Assembly: GCA_030550155.1 (NCBI GenBank)
Contig: JAUQPZ010000017.1
Location: forward strand, 1 to 34,913
Length of the DNA stretch: 34,913 bases
Source: Thermoproteota archaeon
GTDB taxonomy: Archaea > Thermoproteota > Nitrososphaeria_A > Caldarchaeales > Calditenuaceae
Direction of reading: 5' to 3'
Position 1 is the first letter of the stretch, and every line of letters starts with the position of its first letter. The notes under the pieces are model-generated. The model saw nothing but the letters and a program-made list of their open reading frames with translations. It did no database searches and was not told the origin of the DNA. The position numbers and the translations under genes were made by a program. Positions 15,518 to 22,405 of the stretch are shown here, one piece after another.

Positions 15518-16330
15518 TCAGCCCCCGCTGCCCTTATAACTCTGAGAGGCTCTCCGAGCAGAGATTCTCCGCCAGACATCATCGAAGACCGGAGTGAAAA
15601 GCCCCCACTCCGCCGAGCCCCCGCGCACCTCAAACCTCGAGGCGAGAGCCTTCGGCCTCCTCTCAGGCTGAGAAGCAGCCCCACGCCCCAAATCCGCAGA
15701 CTTGGCCGCGAGGAGCGGCCCCAACACAGTCTTCAGCTCAGCCAGCTCAGCGCCCAGACGCGACACCGCCTCGAGCAGTCCTCTCTCAGAGGAGGACAGT
15801 GCCTCCGAGGACTCTGCCAGGAGCCCGTCCTGAATCTTGTAGCTTTTACCGAAGGCGTAGATGATCTTGGCCTCAGGGTTTAGTCCTCGAGGCGTGAGCG
15901 AGACCTCGGTGATCTCTGCATCGGTTATTTCGCGGCCTCCGCCCGGAAGCCTCCTGAAAACCTTGACAAGGCCGCCTATGCTCAGGGCCTTCAGAAGCCC
16001 CTCCTTCACTTTTCTCCAAACCTCTTCGAAGGACTTGTAGATTCCCGCCTTGATTCTCAGCTTTCCGTTCACGTATCGGGCCTCGAGTATTCTCCCGACG
16101 GCGACGGGGCCGAGGGAGGGGTCCCTCCCATGTATCAGCAGTATCGGCTTGTCGCTGAGCCTCTCCGCGTTCCTTCTCAGAACATCCTCGCTGAACCTAT
16201 CGCCCTCTAGGTCGAAGGCTGGGGTGCTGGCCACGCCCTCGAAATATCCGATGAACTCCTCTGCCTCAAGGTCCTCAGCGGACTTCTCAACCCAGACATC
16301 AACTATTGCAGAGAAGCTGTCCCTGCTCAT
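15518..16330 (-). CDS. Prohead protease (S78-like) with C-terminal extension
   Basis: The first ~170 residues match HK97-type prohead proteases: FIGYFEGVASTPAFDLEGD, the His in LLIHGRDPSLGPVAVGRI, the Ser in LLKALSIGGLVKVFRR, and the closing EITEVSLTPRGLNPEAKI. The remaining ~100 residues contain a helical stretch (SERGLLEAVSRLGAELAEL) and a basic, low-complexity tail, a plausible scaffold domain. I prefer the ATG at 16330 with GAGGAG just upstream. A TTG at 16351 overlaps the previous stop as TTGA and is the alternative. The enzyme would trim the capsid protein during head maturation. Confidence 0.85.
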   Translation of the reverse strand: MSRDSFSAIVDVWVEKSAEDLEAEEFIGYFEGVASTPAFDLEGDRFSEDVLRRNAERLSDKPILLIHGRDPSLGPVAVGRILEARYVNGKLRIKAGIYKSFEEVWRKVKEGLLKALSIGGLVKVFRRLPGGGREITDAEITEVSLTPRGLNPEAKIIYAFGKSYKIQDGLLAESSEALSSSERGLLEAVSRLGAELAELKTVLGPLLAAKSADLGRGAASQPERRPKALASRFEVRGGSAEWGLFTPVFDDVWRRISARRASQSYKGSGG

Positions 16331-16347
16331 CAGCTCCTCACAGCCTG

Positions 16348-17829
16348 TCAACCCCCATCATAAGTCTCAGAACTCAGAGGTTGTGGCAGGTCTTCGCGCT
16401 CCGGCTTCCTCCACGCCAGATAGACCGTGCTTAGCGGCCGCATGACTATAACCCGCGCCATCGCCTCGACGTCGAGGCCGCGCTTAAGCCTTCTTAACAG
16501 CTCTGACCTAGACCTGACATGCGCAGCCCTCAGCCTCTCAAGCCTCTCAACCGCCAGCCTCCTAACTCTCATCAACACGCTCCTCGGCATCGAGGCCAGA
16601 GCCTCCGCCGCCCGTTTCCAGGAGTATGCAGCCTCAACGTTGAAGCCCAGTGCCGCGAGCTTGTCGAAGAAGGGGTCGCGGGGTGGCGGCGCGTCAATCC
16701 TAGTCATGCCTGCTTTCTCGAAGAACGGGTTGTACCGGGCCATGACCGCCAGTGTCTCGACGTATGGTGTTGGTGAGAGTGGGAGTGTCTCTCTGACCAG
16801 CTTGGCTCCCAGGCCGATGCTCCTATACTTTGGATGGACTATGACGCGGGCGACTCGGGTGAAGAGGCTGTTCACCGTCTTAGCCCAGCCTGCCATGCCT
16901 CCAGCTTCCCTAAACTTTTCACGGAGAAAGGGAAAGGCTCTAAACCGGGACGAGAGCATCAATATCGGGGACGAGTAGACGATCACCCCCGCTAGCTCTC
17001 CTCCGACCCGCGCCCTGTAAACAGCCCTGACGCCAAAGACCCTCCCAGGCTTATAGTGGAGGTGCTTTAGCACCGCGTAGTCCTTCAAGCCGCCACGCTC
17101 AATCACGGCCTCTTCGAGGAGGCTGCAGGGCCGCGGCCCAGGAGAGAGATACTCCACGCTCACGGATGGGCCGAACCCCTTCCTCACCACTATGTCAGGG
17201 TTCAGGTCGGATGCTATATCCTCGTGCGTCGTCGCTGCGAGGACTGTCACGCCCCGCCGCCTAGCGGACTTTTGGAGACAGTAGGCCACGGCCTTCGCCG
17301 TCGCCCTGTCAAGTGTCGAGGTGAACTCGTCCAAGACCCAAGTCCTCGCCCTAGAGTCCAAGAGCCTCGCAATACGGTAGCGATATCTTTGCCCGTCGCT
17401 GAGCTCCTCGAATCTTCTGAGGAAGAGGTAGGCATCGTTGAGCCCCGCGAGGCTGAGCTTCTCTATCGCGTCCGAGACATCGTCTCCGAGAGTCTCGATA
17501 ATCGGGGCGTCGCGTCTAATCCTGATTCGGGATGCGTCAAGGACAGGCCTGAACTCTTCAAGCACACCCATCTCCTCCGCGACAGCTCTTAGGAGCAGGC
17601 TCTTACCACCCCCCGACTCTCCGAGGACAAGTAGGATTTGGCCTGGGTTGATCTCGAGCTGGAAGTCTTGAAAGACGGTGAAGACCTGCTCTTCGTCGAC
17701 TCCTATGCCGAATGCCTCGGCCACGGCTAATATGCGCCTCGACGGCCTCACCGAGGTCCTGAATCTCTTATCCACTCTGAAGAGTCGTCTGGCGAAATAC
17801 TCCGGCCTAGCCCTGACAGTTATCCTCAT
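16348..17829 (-). CDS. ABC ATPase fused to GNAT acetyltransferase-like domain (COG2401 type)
   Basis: The N-terminal half (about residues 40-240) is a soluble ABC ATPase: Walker A GESGGGKSLL, signature LSDGQRYRY, Walker B TWVLDEFTSTLD and an H-loop at ATTHED. The second half (about 250-400) resembles a GNAT acyltransferase: GVIVYSSP, then RVIVHPKYRSIGLGAKLVRE (motif A) and ARYNPFFEKAGMTRI. A basic helical C-terminus follows. There is no membrane part, so it is not a transporter. The same domain fusion is known as COG2401. Its GNAT half resembles Mom-like DNA-modifying enzymes of phages, so base modification of the packaged DNA is a reasonable hypothesis but unproven. It overlaps the membrane protein gene by 4 nt and sits upstream of the protease inside the head operon. 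Confidence 0.88.
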   Translation of the reverse strand: MRITVRARPEYFARRLFRVDKRFRTSVRPSRRILAVAEAFGIGVDEEQVFTVFQDFQLEINPGQILLVLGESGGGKSLLLRAVAEEMGVLEEFRPVLDASRIRIRRDAPIIETLGDDVSDAIEKLSLAGLNDAYLFLRRFEELSDGQRYRYRIARLLDSRARTWVLDEFTSTLDRATAKAVAYCLQKSARRRGVTVLAATTHEDIASDLNPDIVVRKGFGPSVSVEYLSPGPRPCSLLEEAVIERGGLKDYAVLKHLHYKPGRVFGVRAVYRARVGGELAGVIVYSSPILMLSSRFRAFPFLREKFREAGGMAGWAKTVNSLFTRVARVIVHPKYRSIGLGAKLVRETLPLSPTPYVETLAVMARYNPFFEKAGMTRIDAPPPRDPFFDKLAALGFNVEAAYSWKRAAEALASMPRSVLMRVRRLAVERLERLRAAHVRSRSELLRRLKRGLDVEAMARVIVMRPLSTVYLAWRKPEREDLPQPLSSETYDGG

Positions 17830-18116
17830 CGAGACCTCATCCTTTTGACAGGCTCGGTATGCCAGGCGGTCTCGGCCAGCTTCTTAACCACCACCAAGAC
17901 TCCGAGGTCAAAGAGCATCTTCTCGGCGGTGTCCAGCTCAACGCCCATAAAATCGCTCACGACCCCCACGAGGAGGCCCCAGGCCACGGCTGTGAAGAGC
18001 TCCGAGGGACTCAGAGCCTCGCCGCTCGCAGCTCGGGACTTTAGATAGCCTGAGACGCCGTAGACCAGGCCTGCCGCCGCTCCCACAAGAAGCCGCTCAA
18101 ACGACTGCTGACCCAC
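17826..18116 (-). CDS. Small membrane protein, first gene of the minus-strand operon
   Basis: The 96-aa product contains a hydrophobic segment near the N-terminus (LLVGAAAGLVYGVSGYL) and another in the middle (ELFTAVAWGLLVGVVSDF), with a third partly hydrophobic one near FDLGVLVVVKKLA. It begins with a GTG at 18116 and ends ATGA-overlapping the ABC-GNAT gene. It is a holin-like or virion membrane-interacting candidate by size only. The gene lies directly behind the divergent promoter shared with the portal. Confidence 0.75.
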   Translation of the reverse strand: MGQQSFERLLVGAAAGLVYGVSGYLKSRAASGEALSPSELFTAVAWGLLVGVVSDFMGVELDTAEKMLFDLGVLVVVKKLAETAWHTEPVKRMRSR

Positions 18117-18140
18117 GGAGCCCGAGTCTCTTCTCAGAGA

Positions 18141-18148
18141 AATTAAAT
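18141..18148. promoter_or_regulatory. Shared bidirectional TATA element
   Basis: AATTAAAT is nearly symmetrical and is centred 26-27 nt upstream of the portal ATG (18171) and about 28 nt upstream of the GTG on the other strand (18116). It is the only TATA-like stretch in the 54-nt gap. One element could therefore drive both divergent, nearly leaderless transcripts. Confidence 0.5.
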
Positions 18149-18170
18149 CTAAGAAGCTCTCGGGTGAGCG

Positions 18171-19358
18171 ATGAGCCTCCTCAAACGCTTCTTCGGAAAG
18201 TCTAGGAGGGTGGAGCAGCCCAAGGCCCTCACCTCAAGCCACATAGACGGCTACTGGGGCGAGCCGAGAGAGGTTGACTACCGAGGACTTCTACGCATAG
18301 CCCTCTCAGACGTCTCAGTAAGAATGTGCGTGGACGCCTACATAGCAGCTGCGGCCTCACCCGGCTACATAGTTAGCTCAAGCGACGAAGACGTCAAGGA
18401 ACTGGTTGAGAGGTATCTCGCCGAGCGCGGTGTCGAGACAAGCCAGCTCATAAAGAGGCTGATAAGCTCTCTGATGCTCTTCGACGAGGCCTTCGTCGAG
18501 ACCACCTCCGACTTCCCCAGACTGATTGCGCCGTGGACCATGAGTATTGTCAGGGACGAGTATGGCAGGGCTGAGAAGTATGTCCAGACGGAGCCTAGGA
18601 GGGTTGAGCTGGGGCTTGACGAGGTAATCCACGTAGTCTCGACGCCTTATCTCGACTTCGCCTACCCGGTGCCTAGGCTCCAGACACTCTACAGGCTCAT
18701 ACTGACCAAGAGGGAGGCGGAGGTCTTCTATTACCAGATACTGATGAGGAAGGGGATACCTGCCAAGGCCTTCATCTACCGCGGCTTGGACGCGGCGACG
18801 TTCAACGAGGCTGTCAGGGCGGTCCAGGGCTCGAAGCCTGGCGACACGCTGGCCCTGATGGGGGACTGGGAGGTCCTAGACCTCGGGAGCCCCGTCAAGG
18901 ACCTGGACCTCAACGGGTTGATGGAGTCCATCGAGCAGAGAATCTTGGCGCTTTTCGGTGTGCCGAGGATAATTCTAGGCTTCACGGAGGCGGCGACGCT
19001 TGAGACCTCGAGGAACCAGCTCGTCGTCTTCCAGCAGCGCGTCAAGGACCTCCAAGAGCTTGTCGCCTCCACGCTCACGGAGGCCTTCAGAAGGATACTC
19101 GGAGTAGGAGGCTTCTCGATAAAATTCAACGAGTGGACCAGCGCCGAGCAGCTCACAAGGCTGACATCCATGAAACTCGAGGCAGGTCTCATCTCGATAA
19201 ACGAGGCCAGAGCTCAGCTCGGACTACCAGAGGTCGACCTAGAATATGCGAGGGCCCCGCTCCCGCCAGCCCTCTCTAAAGCCCTGGCCGAGCGCATCTC
19301 AGAGTCCCTCGACGAGTTGGCATCTAGGCTGGCGGAATCGGGTGCTCCGCGTCGATGA
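18171..19358 (+). CDS. Portal protein
   Basis: The 395-aa protein shows the portal family pattern: VDYRGLLRIALSDVSVRMCV near the start, the wing/clip part with FPRLIAPWTMSIVRDEYGRAE, the conserved VIHVVSTPYLDFAYPVPRLQ and ILALFGVPRIILGFTEAATL, then EFRRILG-like helices and a C-terminal helix. It forms the 12-mer ring through which DNA enters and leaves. The start ATG is preceded by GGTGAG. It is the only structural gene on the plus strand, divergent from the rest and far from TerL. The next gene overlaps as ATGA. Confidence 0.9.
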   Translation: MSLLKRFFGKSRRVEQPKALTSSHIDGYWGEPREVDYRGLLRIALSDVSVRMCVDAYIAAAASPGYIVSSSDEDVKELVERYLAERGVETSQLIKRLISSLMLFDEAFVETTSDFPRLIAPWTMSIVRDEYGRAEKYVQTEPRRVELGLDEVIHVVSTPYLDFAYPVPRLQTLYRLILTKREAEVFYYQILMRKGIPAKAFIYRGLDAATFNEAVRAVQGSKPGDTLALMGDWEVLDLGSPVKDLDLNGLMESIEQRILALFGVPRIILGFTEAATLETSRNQLVVFQQRVKDLQELVASTLTEAFRRILGVGGFSIKFNEWTSAEQLTRLTSMKLEAGLISINEARAQLGLPEVDLEYARAPLPPALSKALAERISESLDELASRLAESGAPRR

Positions 19359-19639
19359 GGTTTAGGGTGAAGAGGTGGCCGGAGGTCCGGGGGCTGCTGG
19401 CGGCCTTGCTGGCCCAAATCCTCGCCTCGCTCTCCTCGGCATTGGCTGTCTCAGCGGCCCTCACCCTGCCGGGCCTGGGCCTGTGGGAGACTAAGCTGGC
19501 CCTGCTCGTGCTGGTCTCGTCTCTCACGCTTATCGTGGGAGTGGAGGGCGGAAAATGCCCCCACACGGACCTAGCACTGACGGCCGCGGCCCTTGCCTCC
19601 ACATCCCAAGCACTCTACACCATGGTGATCTTGGCCTGA
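19355..19639 (+). CDS. Small membrane protein following portal
   Basis: The 94-aa product starts at an ATG that overlaps the portal stop as ATGA. It has about three hydrophobic segments: LLAALLAQILASLSSALAVS, LALLVLVSSLTLIVGV, and LTAAALASTSQALYTMVILA. No signal or family is recognised. Co-translation with the portal suggests a role in virion assembly at the membrane or in DNA delivery; this is inferred from position only. Confidence 0.7.
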   Translation: MRFRVKRWPEVRGLLAALLAQILASLSSALAVSAALTLPGLGLWETKLALLVLVSSLTLIVGVEGGKCPHTDLALTAAALASTSQALYTMVILA

Positions 19640-20247
19640 GGACCCTCACAGCCCTCGCAGTAACCCTTCCACCACTCTCCACAGCCCTGCTCCTCACAGG
19701 CCTCATAGGGCTTGAAGCCTATGTGGCGGTCAACACAGCCGCCCCTCCCGCCATAATGGCCCTACAGGCCCTGCAACGTCTAAGGGCAGGAAAGACCAAG
19801 CTGGGCTTGGCTGAGGAAGAGCCCTGTAGTGTCTGCAAGCACCAGGAGAGGCGGAGTATTGAGGAGAAGGTAGCGGGCGGCGCGTCGCTGGACTCAGTCT
19901 CGGAAGAATACGGGTTGGAGGTGGATGAGCTCGTGACTCACACGGCGCTGCACGCCAGCAGGGCCCGGGAGAGGGAGGACTCAGGGGGGCTGGATATCGA
20001 GCGGGAGCTCTCCAGAATTCTTGAAGAGCTCAAGGAGATGCAGAGCGGCCTCAAGAGGATTGAAGCACTCTTCGAGGCGGGCGAGCTAAGAATTCAAGAC
20101 TATCTCAAGCTATTGGCCGAGAGAAGGGCCCTCATGAGAGACATCCGCACACTCTTGATAATCGTGGAGAGGGCTAGGCCGGGTAGGAGCTCCGAGCGGG
20201 ACCTCGGCTCACTTCTCAGACGCCTAAGAGGCCTGAGACAGGACTAG
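19555..20247 (+). CDS. Zinc/HTH protein, candidate small terminase subunit, with N-terminal hydrophobic segment
   Basis: The core (about residues 90-140) carries CSVCKHQERRSIEEKV, a helix-turn-helix-like GASLDSVSEEYGLEVDELVT and a closing THTALH. The C-x2-C-x-H ... H-x3-H pattern with HTH is common in phage small proteins that may act as small terminase subunits. A long coiled coil follows (ELSRILEELKEMQSGLKRIE). Upstream is a hydrophobic region (LTALAVTLPPLSTALLLTGL). The start is unclear. The ATG at 19555 has GGAGG 7 nt upstream but overlaps the previous gene by 85 nt. An ATG at 19756 would give a soluble 163-aa protein. A non-ATG start near 19636 is also possible. Confidence 0.6.
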   Translation: MPPHGPSTDGRGPCLHIPSTLHHGDLGLRTLTALAVTLPPLSTALLLTGLIGLEAYVAVNTAAPPAIMALQALQRLRAGKTKLGLAEEEPCSVCKHQERRSIEEKVAGGASLDSVSEEYGLEVDELVTHTALHASRAREREDSGGLDIERELSRILEELKEMQSGLKRIEALFEAGELRIQDYLKLLAERRALMRDIRTLLIIVERARPGRSSERDLGSLLRRLRGLRQD

Positions 20248-20550
20248 CCTTTTCGCCAGATATACAAAGCCTCTTACAAGATACTCTCGAACCATCAGCG
20301 CCAAGAGTGTGAAGGACAGGGCGAGGAGGGCGACGCCTAAAATACCCGCGACCGGGCTACCCCTCAAGACGCTAAACTCCCTCTCCTCGCAGACAACCGT
20401 AGAAGACCCTCCAGCCGCCCCAACAGCCTCCCTGCAGATCTCCACGCTGTATCCGCCCAGCTCCACGGGCCAGTCCGAGAGCAGCAGAACACCAGCCACA
20501 GCCAGAACAATCGCGGCAGCCGCGAGGCCGAGCCTGTAAAGCGCGCCCAC
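20224..20550 (-). CDS. Two-span membrane protein with Cys-containing loop
   Basis: The 108-aa product has an N-terminal span (LGLAAAAIVLAVAGVLLL), an external loop of ~40 residues with two cysteines (VEICREAV, STVVCEER) that could form a disulfide, and a second span (AGILGVALLALSFTLLALMV) followed by a basic tail. The gene starts with GTG and converges on the previous gene, overlapping it by 24 nt on the opposite strand. I recognise no family. Confidence 0.65.
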   Translation of the reverse strand: MGALYRLGLAAAAIVLAVAGVLLLSDWPVELGGYSVEICREAVGAAGGSSTVVCEEREFSVLRGSPVAGILGVALLALSFTLLALMVREYLVRGFVYLAKRLVLSQAS

Positions 20551-20591
20551 AGATAGCAGTGCCCGGCGGAGCCAAAATATCCCTGAGAAGG

Positions 20592-20951
20592 CTAGTCGAC
20601 TCTTATCTCTCCCCGCTTAACCTTCCTAGCCACCTCGGGGATGCTGGTTACCGCGTAGTAGATGTGGCCGCAGCTATGTGCCCTGCAGTGCTCGCAGAAG
20701 AGCCTCCTGTCCCCTGTGTATGTGAGGTCCACGGTCTGGTTGAGGAGGAAGTCCCAGAGGGTTATTGTGGCGTTGCGGAAGTTGAAGTGCAGGACCTTGT
20801 TGTACCCGTTCCTGTAGGCCCAGTCGAGGATTATCGACTTGACCAAGTCGTTCTTGCTCACGCCCCGCTTCCTAGCCTCCCTCTCCAGCAGCTCGTCAAT
20901 CTCAGGCTTCAGCCTAATGCTCCAGACAGCCTCCTTCCCTGGCCGTCGCAC
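20592..20951 (-). CDS. Ribbon-helix-helix regulator with C-terminal zinc-binding segment
   Basis: The N-terminal part is a ribbon-helix-helix DNA-binding domain: AVWSIRLKPEIDELLERE, then ARKRGVSKNDLVKSIILDW. The C-terminal part includes CEHCRAHSCGHIYYAV, a Cys/His cluster that should bind a metal. I prefer the GTG at 20951 to the track start at 20966, because the TATA palindrome AAGATATATATCTT is centred ~26 nt upstream of it, giving a leaderless transcript. The product is then 119 aa. It is likely to control its own promoter and the divergent plus-strand genes through the palindromes next to it. ORF 20559..20972 on the plus strand is its shadow. Confidence 0.8.
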   Translation of the reverse strand: MRRPGKEAVWSIRLKPEIDELLEREARKRGVSKNDLVKSIILDWAYRNGYNKVLHFNFRNATITLWDFLLNQTVDLTYTGDRRLFCEHCRAHSCGHIYYAVTSIPEVARKVKRGEIRVD

Positions 20952-20970
20952 AGTTTCACCACACACTCTT

Positions 20971-21062
20971 AAGATATATATCTTGTCCTGAAATCAGGAA
21001 ATAACACCAGAGGTGGGAATCAGATGGATAACCATTACACAGTTATGGACAGTGGTTGTCCA
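20971..21062. promoter_or_regulatory. Operator/promoter region between divergent regulators
   Basis: Three inverted repeats are seen. AAGATATATATCTT (20971-20984) is a perfect 14-bp palindrome that contains the TATA box of the minus-strand regulator. TCCTGA-AA-TCAGGA (20986-20999) is directly beside it. TGGACA-GTGGT-TGTCCA (21046-21062) lies just before the plus-strand small regulator. ATGG-ATAA-CCAT (21024-21035) is a weaker fourth. These are probable binding sites for the ribbon-helix-helix proteins on either side. Confidence 0.6.
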
Positions 21063-21076
21063 CGGTTTGAGGGGTG

Positions 21077-21229
21077 ATGGTTTTGAGGAGGGCTCTAAGG
21101 GAGAGCAGGGATATACACATCAAGGTTCCGAGAGACCTATACGAGTCCTTGGCCGCTAGGGCGGCGGCCGAGAATATTCCAGTCTCGATGCTTATACGGA
21201 GGATTCTGAGGAGCGCTCTCGGAGTCTAA
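21077..21229 (+). CDS. Small ribbon-helix-helix protein (50 aa), not in ORF track
   Basis: Found by hand: ATG at 21077 (a GTG is directly upstream), TAA at 21227. The product reads MVLRRALRESRDIHIKVPRD, then LYESLAARAAAENIPVSMLI and RRILRSALGV. A beta strand (DIHIKVP) followed by two helices with basic ends is the MetJ/Arc fold pattern. GAGGGG lies just before the start. The gene is followed within a few bases by the next ORF, so the three plus-strand genes to 22349 are likely one operon. Confidence 0.75.
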   Translation: MVLRRALRESRDIHIKVPRDLYESLAARAAAENIPVSMLIRRILRSALGV

Positions 21230-21240
21230 GGGTGTGTGGG

Positions 21241-21522
21241 ATGCCGCGCCTGAGGAATAAGAGGGTTGCGCTGAGGCTGGTCAGACTTCTCGGCGACCTG
21301 TTGGCCTCCGAGCTTCCGCAGGTTAAGGGCCGCGAATTCGTTGTCGGCGCCGCGGAGTATAGGGCCCTCTACCGGCGGGTCTCGCCCAACTCTAGGCTAA
21401 GAGACCTCACATCCATGGCCATCCAATCCTTCAGCCAGCCAGTCATCGAGACTCCGCGATGGGTTTTGGAGGTTCTCGACAATAAGAAGCCAGTCCTGAA
21501 GCTGAGGGTAAAGACGCCTTGA
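21241..21522 (+). CDS. Hypothetical protein between RHH and ParB-like genes
   Basis: The ~93-aa product begins MPRLRNKRVALRLVRLLGDL; a GTG at 21232 would add three residues. Helical N-terminal half, then a region with VSPNSRLRDLTSMAIQSF and a strand-like end (VLEVLDNKKPVLKLRV). I recognise no family. Its stop overlaps the start of the ParB-like gene as TTGA, so both are co-translated. Confidence 0.65.
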   Translation: MPRLRNKRVALRLVRLLGDLLASELPQVKGREFVVGAAEYRALYRRVSPNSRLRDLTSMAIQSFSQPVIETPRWVLEVLDNKKPVLKLRVKTP

Positions 21523-22349
21523 AGCTGGCTGTGGTCCCGCTTGACCAGATCCACAAGACATCCATGAACCCCCGACAGGTGGTTGAGAGGGAGAGGCTGG
21601 AGGCTCTCGCCAAGTCCGTCCAGCAGATAGGCATTACTCAGCCCCTCATACTCTGGTGGAACGGCGCAGCAGAGAGGTACGAGGTCTTAGACGGCTCGAG
21701 GAGGCTCGAGGCCGCTAAGCTCGCAGGGCTGAAGGAGGTGCAGGCAATAGTCTACGAGGTCTCCCAAGAGGAAGCGATGAAGATAGCCTTCTCAATACAC
21801 CTCAGCCAAGAAGACCTAACACCCGAAGAGCTCTTAAACTACATTGACCTGATGGTCCAGCGAGAGGTCTTCAGGAGCGTCGAAGAGGCCTGCAGACATT
21901 TCGGGGTCAGCCGCTCATGGTTCTACGAGCTTGAGAGGGCTGGGAGAATCCGCGACGAGAAGGTGGCCGTCAGCGTCAGGGCCGCCGTCGCCTCGTCCGA
22001 CCTCTCAGAGGAGGAAAAGAAGAGAGTCCTCGAGATGGTGAAGGAAAGGGGGCTCACGTCGCGGGAGGCTAGGCGGCTCATAGAGCTTTACGCATCGATG
22101 GGTCCGGAGGAGGCTGTGAGGATTGTGGAGGCCTCTAGGCCTAGGCTGGTTTACTCTGACCCGCTAACGGGCGAGGAAGTCTATGAGTGTGTCGGAGCTG
22201 CGAGCTACAGGCTGAGGGTCGTTGAGGGGTTCATCACGATAGAGGCGCGGGGATCCGGAGCTCTGAGGATACCCAGGGTAGATGCCTCCATCCTCGTGAA
22301 CCTGCTGAGGATGGTTGAGTCCGGGAGGGGCGCGAGGAGGCAACGCTAG
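21519..22349 (+). CDS. ParB/Srx-fold protein with HTH
   Basis: The N-terminal ParB/sulfiredoxin-fold domain has the expected boxes: VVPLDQIHKTSMNPRQVV, LDGSRRLEAAKLAGLKEVQA (GxRR box) and FSIHLSQEDLTPEELL. A helix-turn-helix follows (VEEACRHFGVSRSWFYELER). The C-terminal ~100 residues are unassigned. ParB-fold proteins bind nucleotides and DNA and act in partition or as regulators. No ParA is seen, so partition is doubtful and regulation is likelier. The start is TTG at 21519, overlapping the previous stop. The protein is 276 aa. Confidence 0.85.
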   Translation: MKLAVVPLDQIHKTSMNPRQVVERERLEALAKSVQQIGITQPLILWWNGAAERYEVLDGSRRLEAAKLAGLKEVQAIVYEVSQEEAMKIAFSIHLSQEDLTPEELLNYIDLMVQREVFRSVEEACRHFGVSRSWFYELERAGRIRDEKVAVSVRAAVASSDLSEEEKKRVLEMVKERGLTSREARRLIELYASMGPEEAVRIVEASRPRLVYSDPLTGEEVYECVGAASYRLRVVEGFITIEARGSGALRIPRVDASILVNLLRMVESGRGARRQR

Positions 22350-22405
22350 ATGATTCGTACATCCAGCCTAAATTATACCCGCGACAATTCTGCATCGAGG
22401 TAGGT

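Larger units (their letters stand above)
2875..22349. mobile_element. Integrated head-tail virus structural module (provirus or domesticated element)
   Basis: This block holds TerL, portal, S78-like protease, major capsid protein, adaptor, tail terminator, tail tube, chaperones, tape measure, tail hub and receptor-binding candidate, flanked by non-viral genes. The set defines a tailed-virus particle of siphovirus type, since no sheath gene was recognised. I see no integrase, polymerase, helicase, primase or lysis gene, and no convincing att direct repeats at the edges. The boundaries are inferred from gene content: the left edge is after the 586-2838 gene, and the right edge is after the ParB-like gene but could extend to about 23000. 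All structural ORFs read intact with tight ATGA/TAATG overlaps, so the module is not visibly decaying. Confidence 0.85.

Noticed and set aside
15508-15684. N-terminal extension of the capsid ORF into the protease gene
   Set aside because: Arg/Ser-rich out-of-frame translation; ATG at 15507 directly follows the protease stop.
16427-16978. 183-aa plus-strand ORF
   Set aside because: Antisense shadow of the ABC-GNAT gene, whose motifs are unmistakable.
20559-20972. 137-aa plus-strand ORF
   Set aside because: Antisense to the RHH/zinc regulator, which has a recognisable domain and a TATA box.
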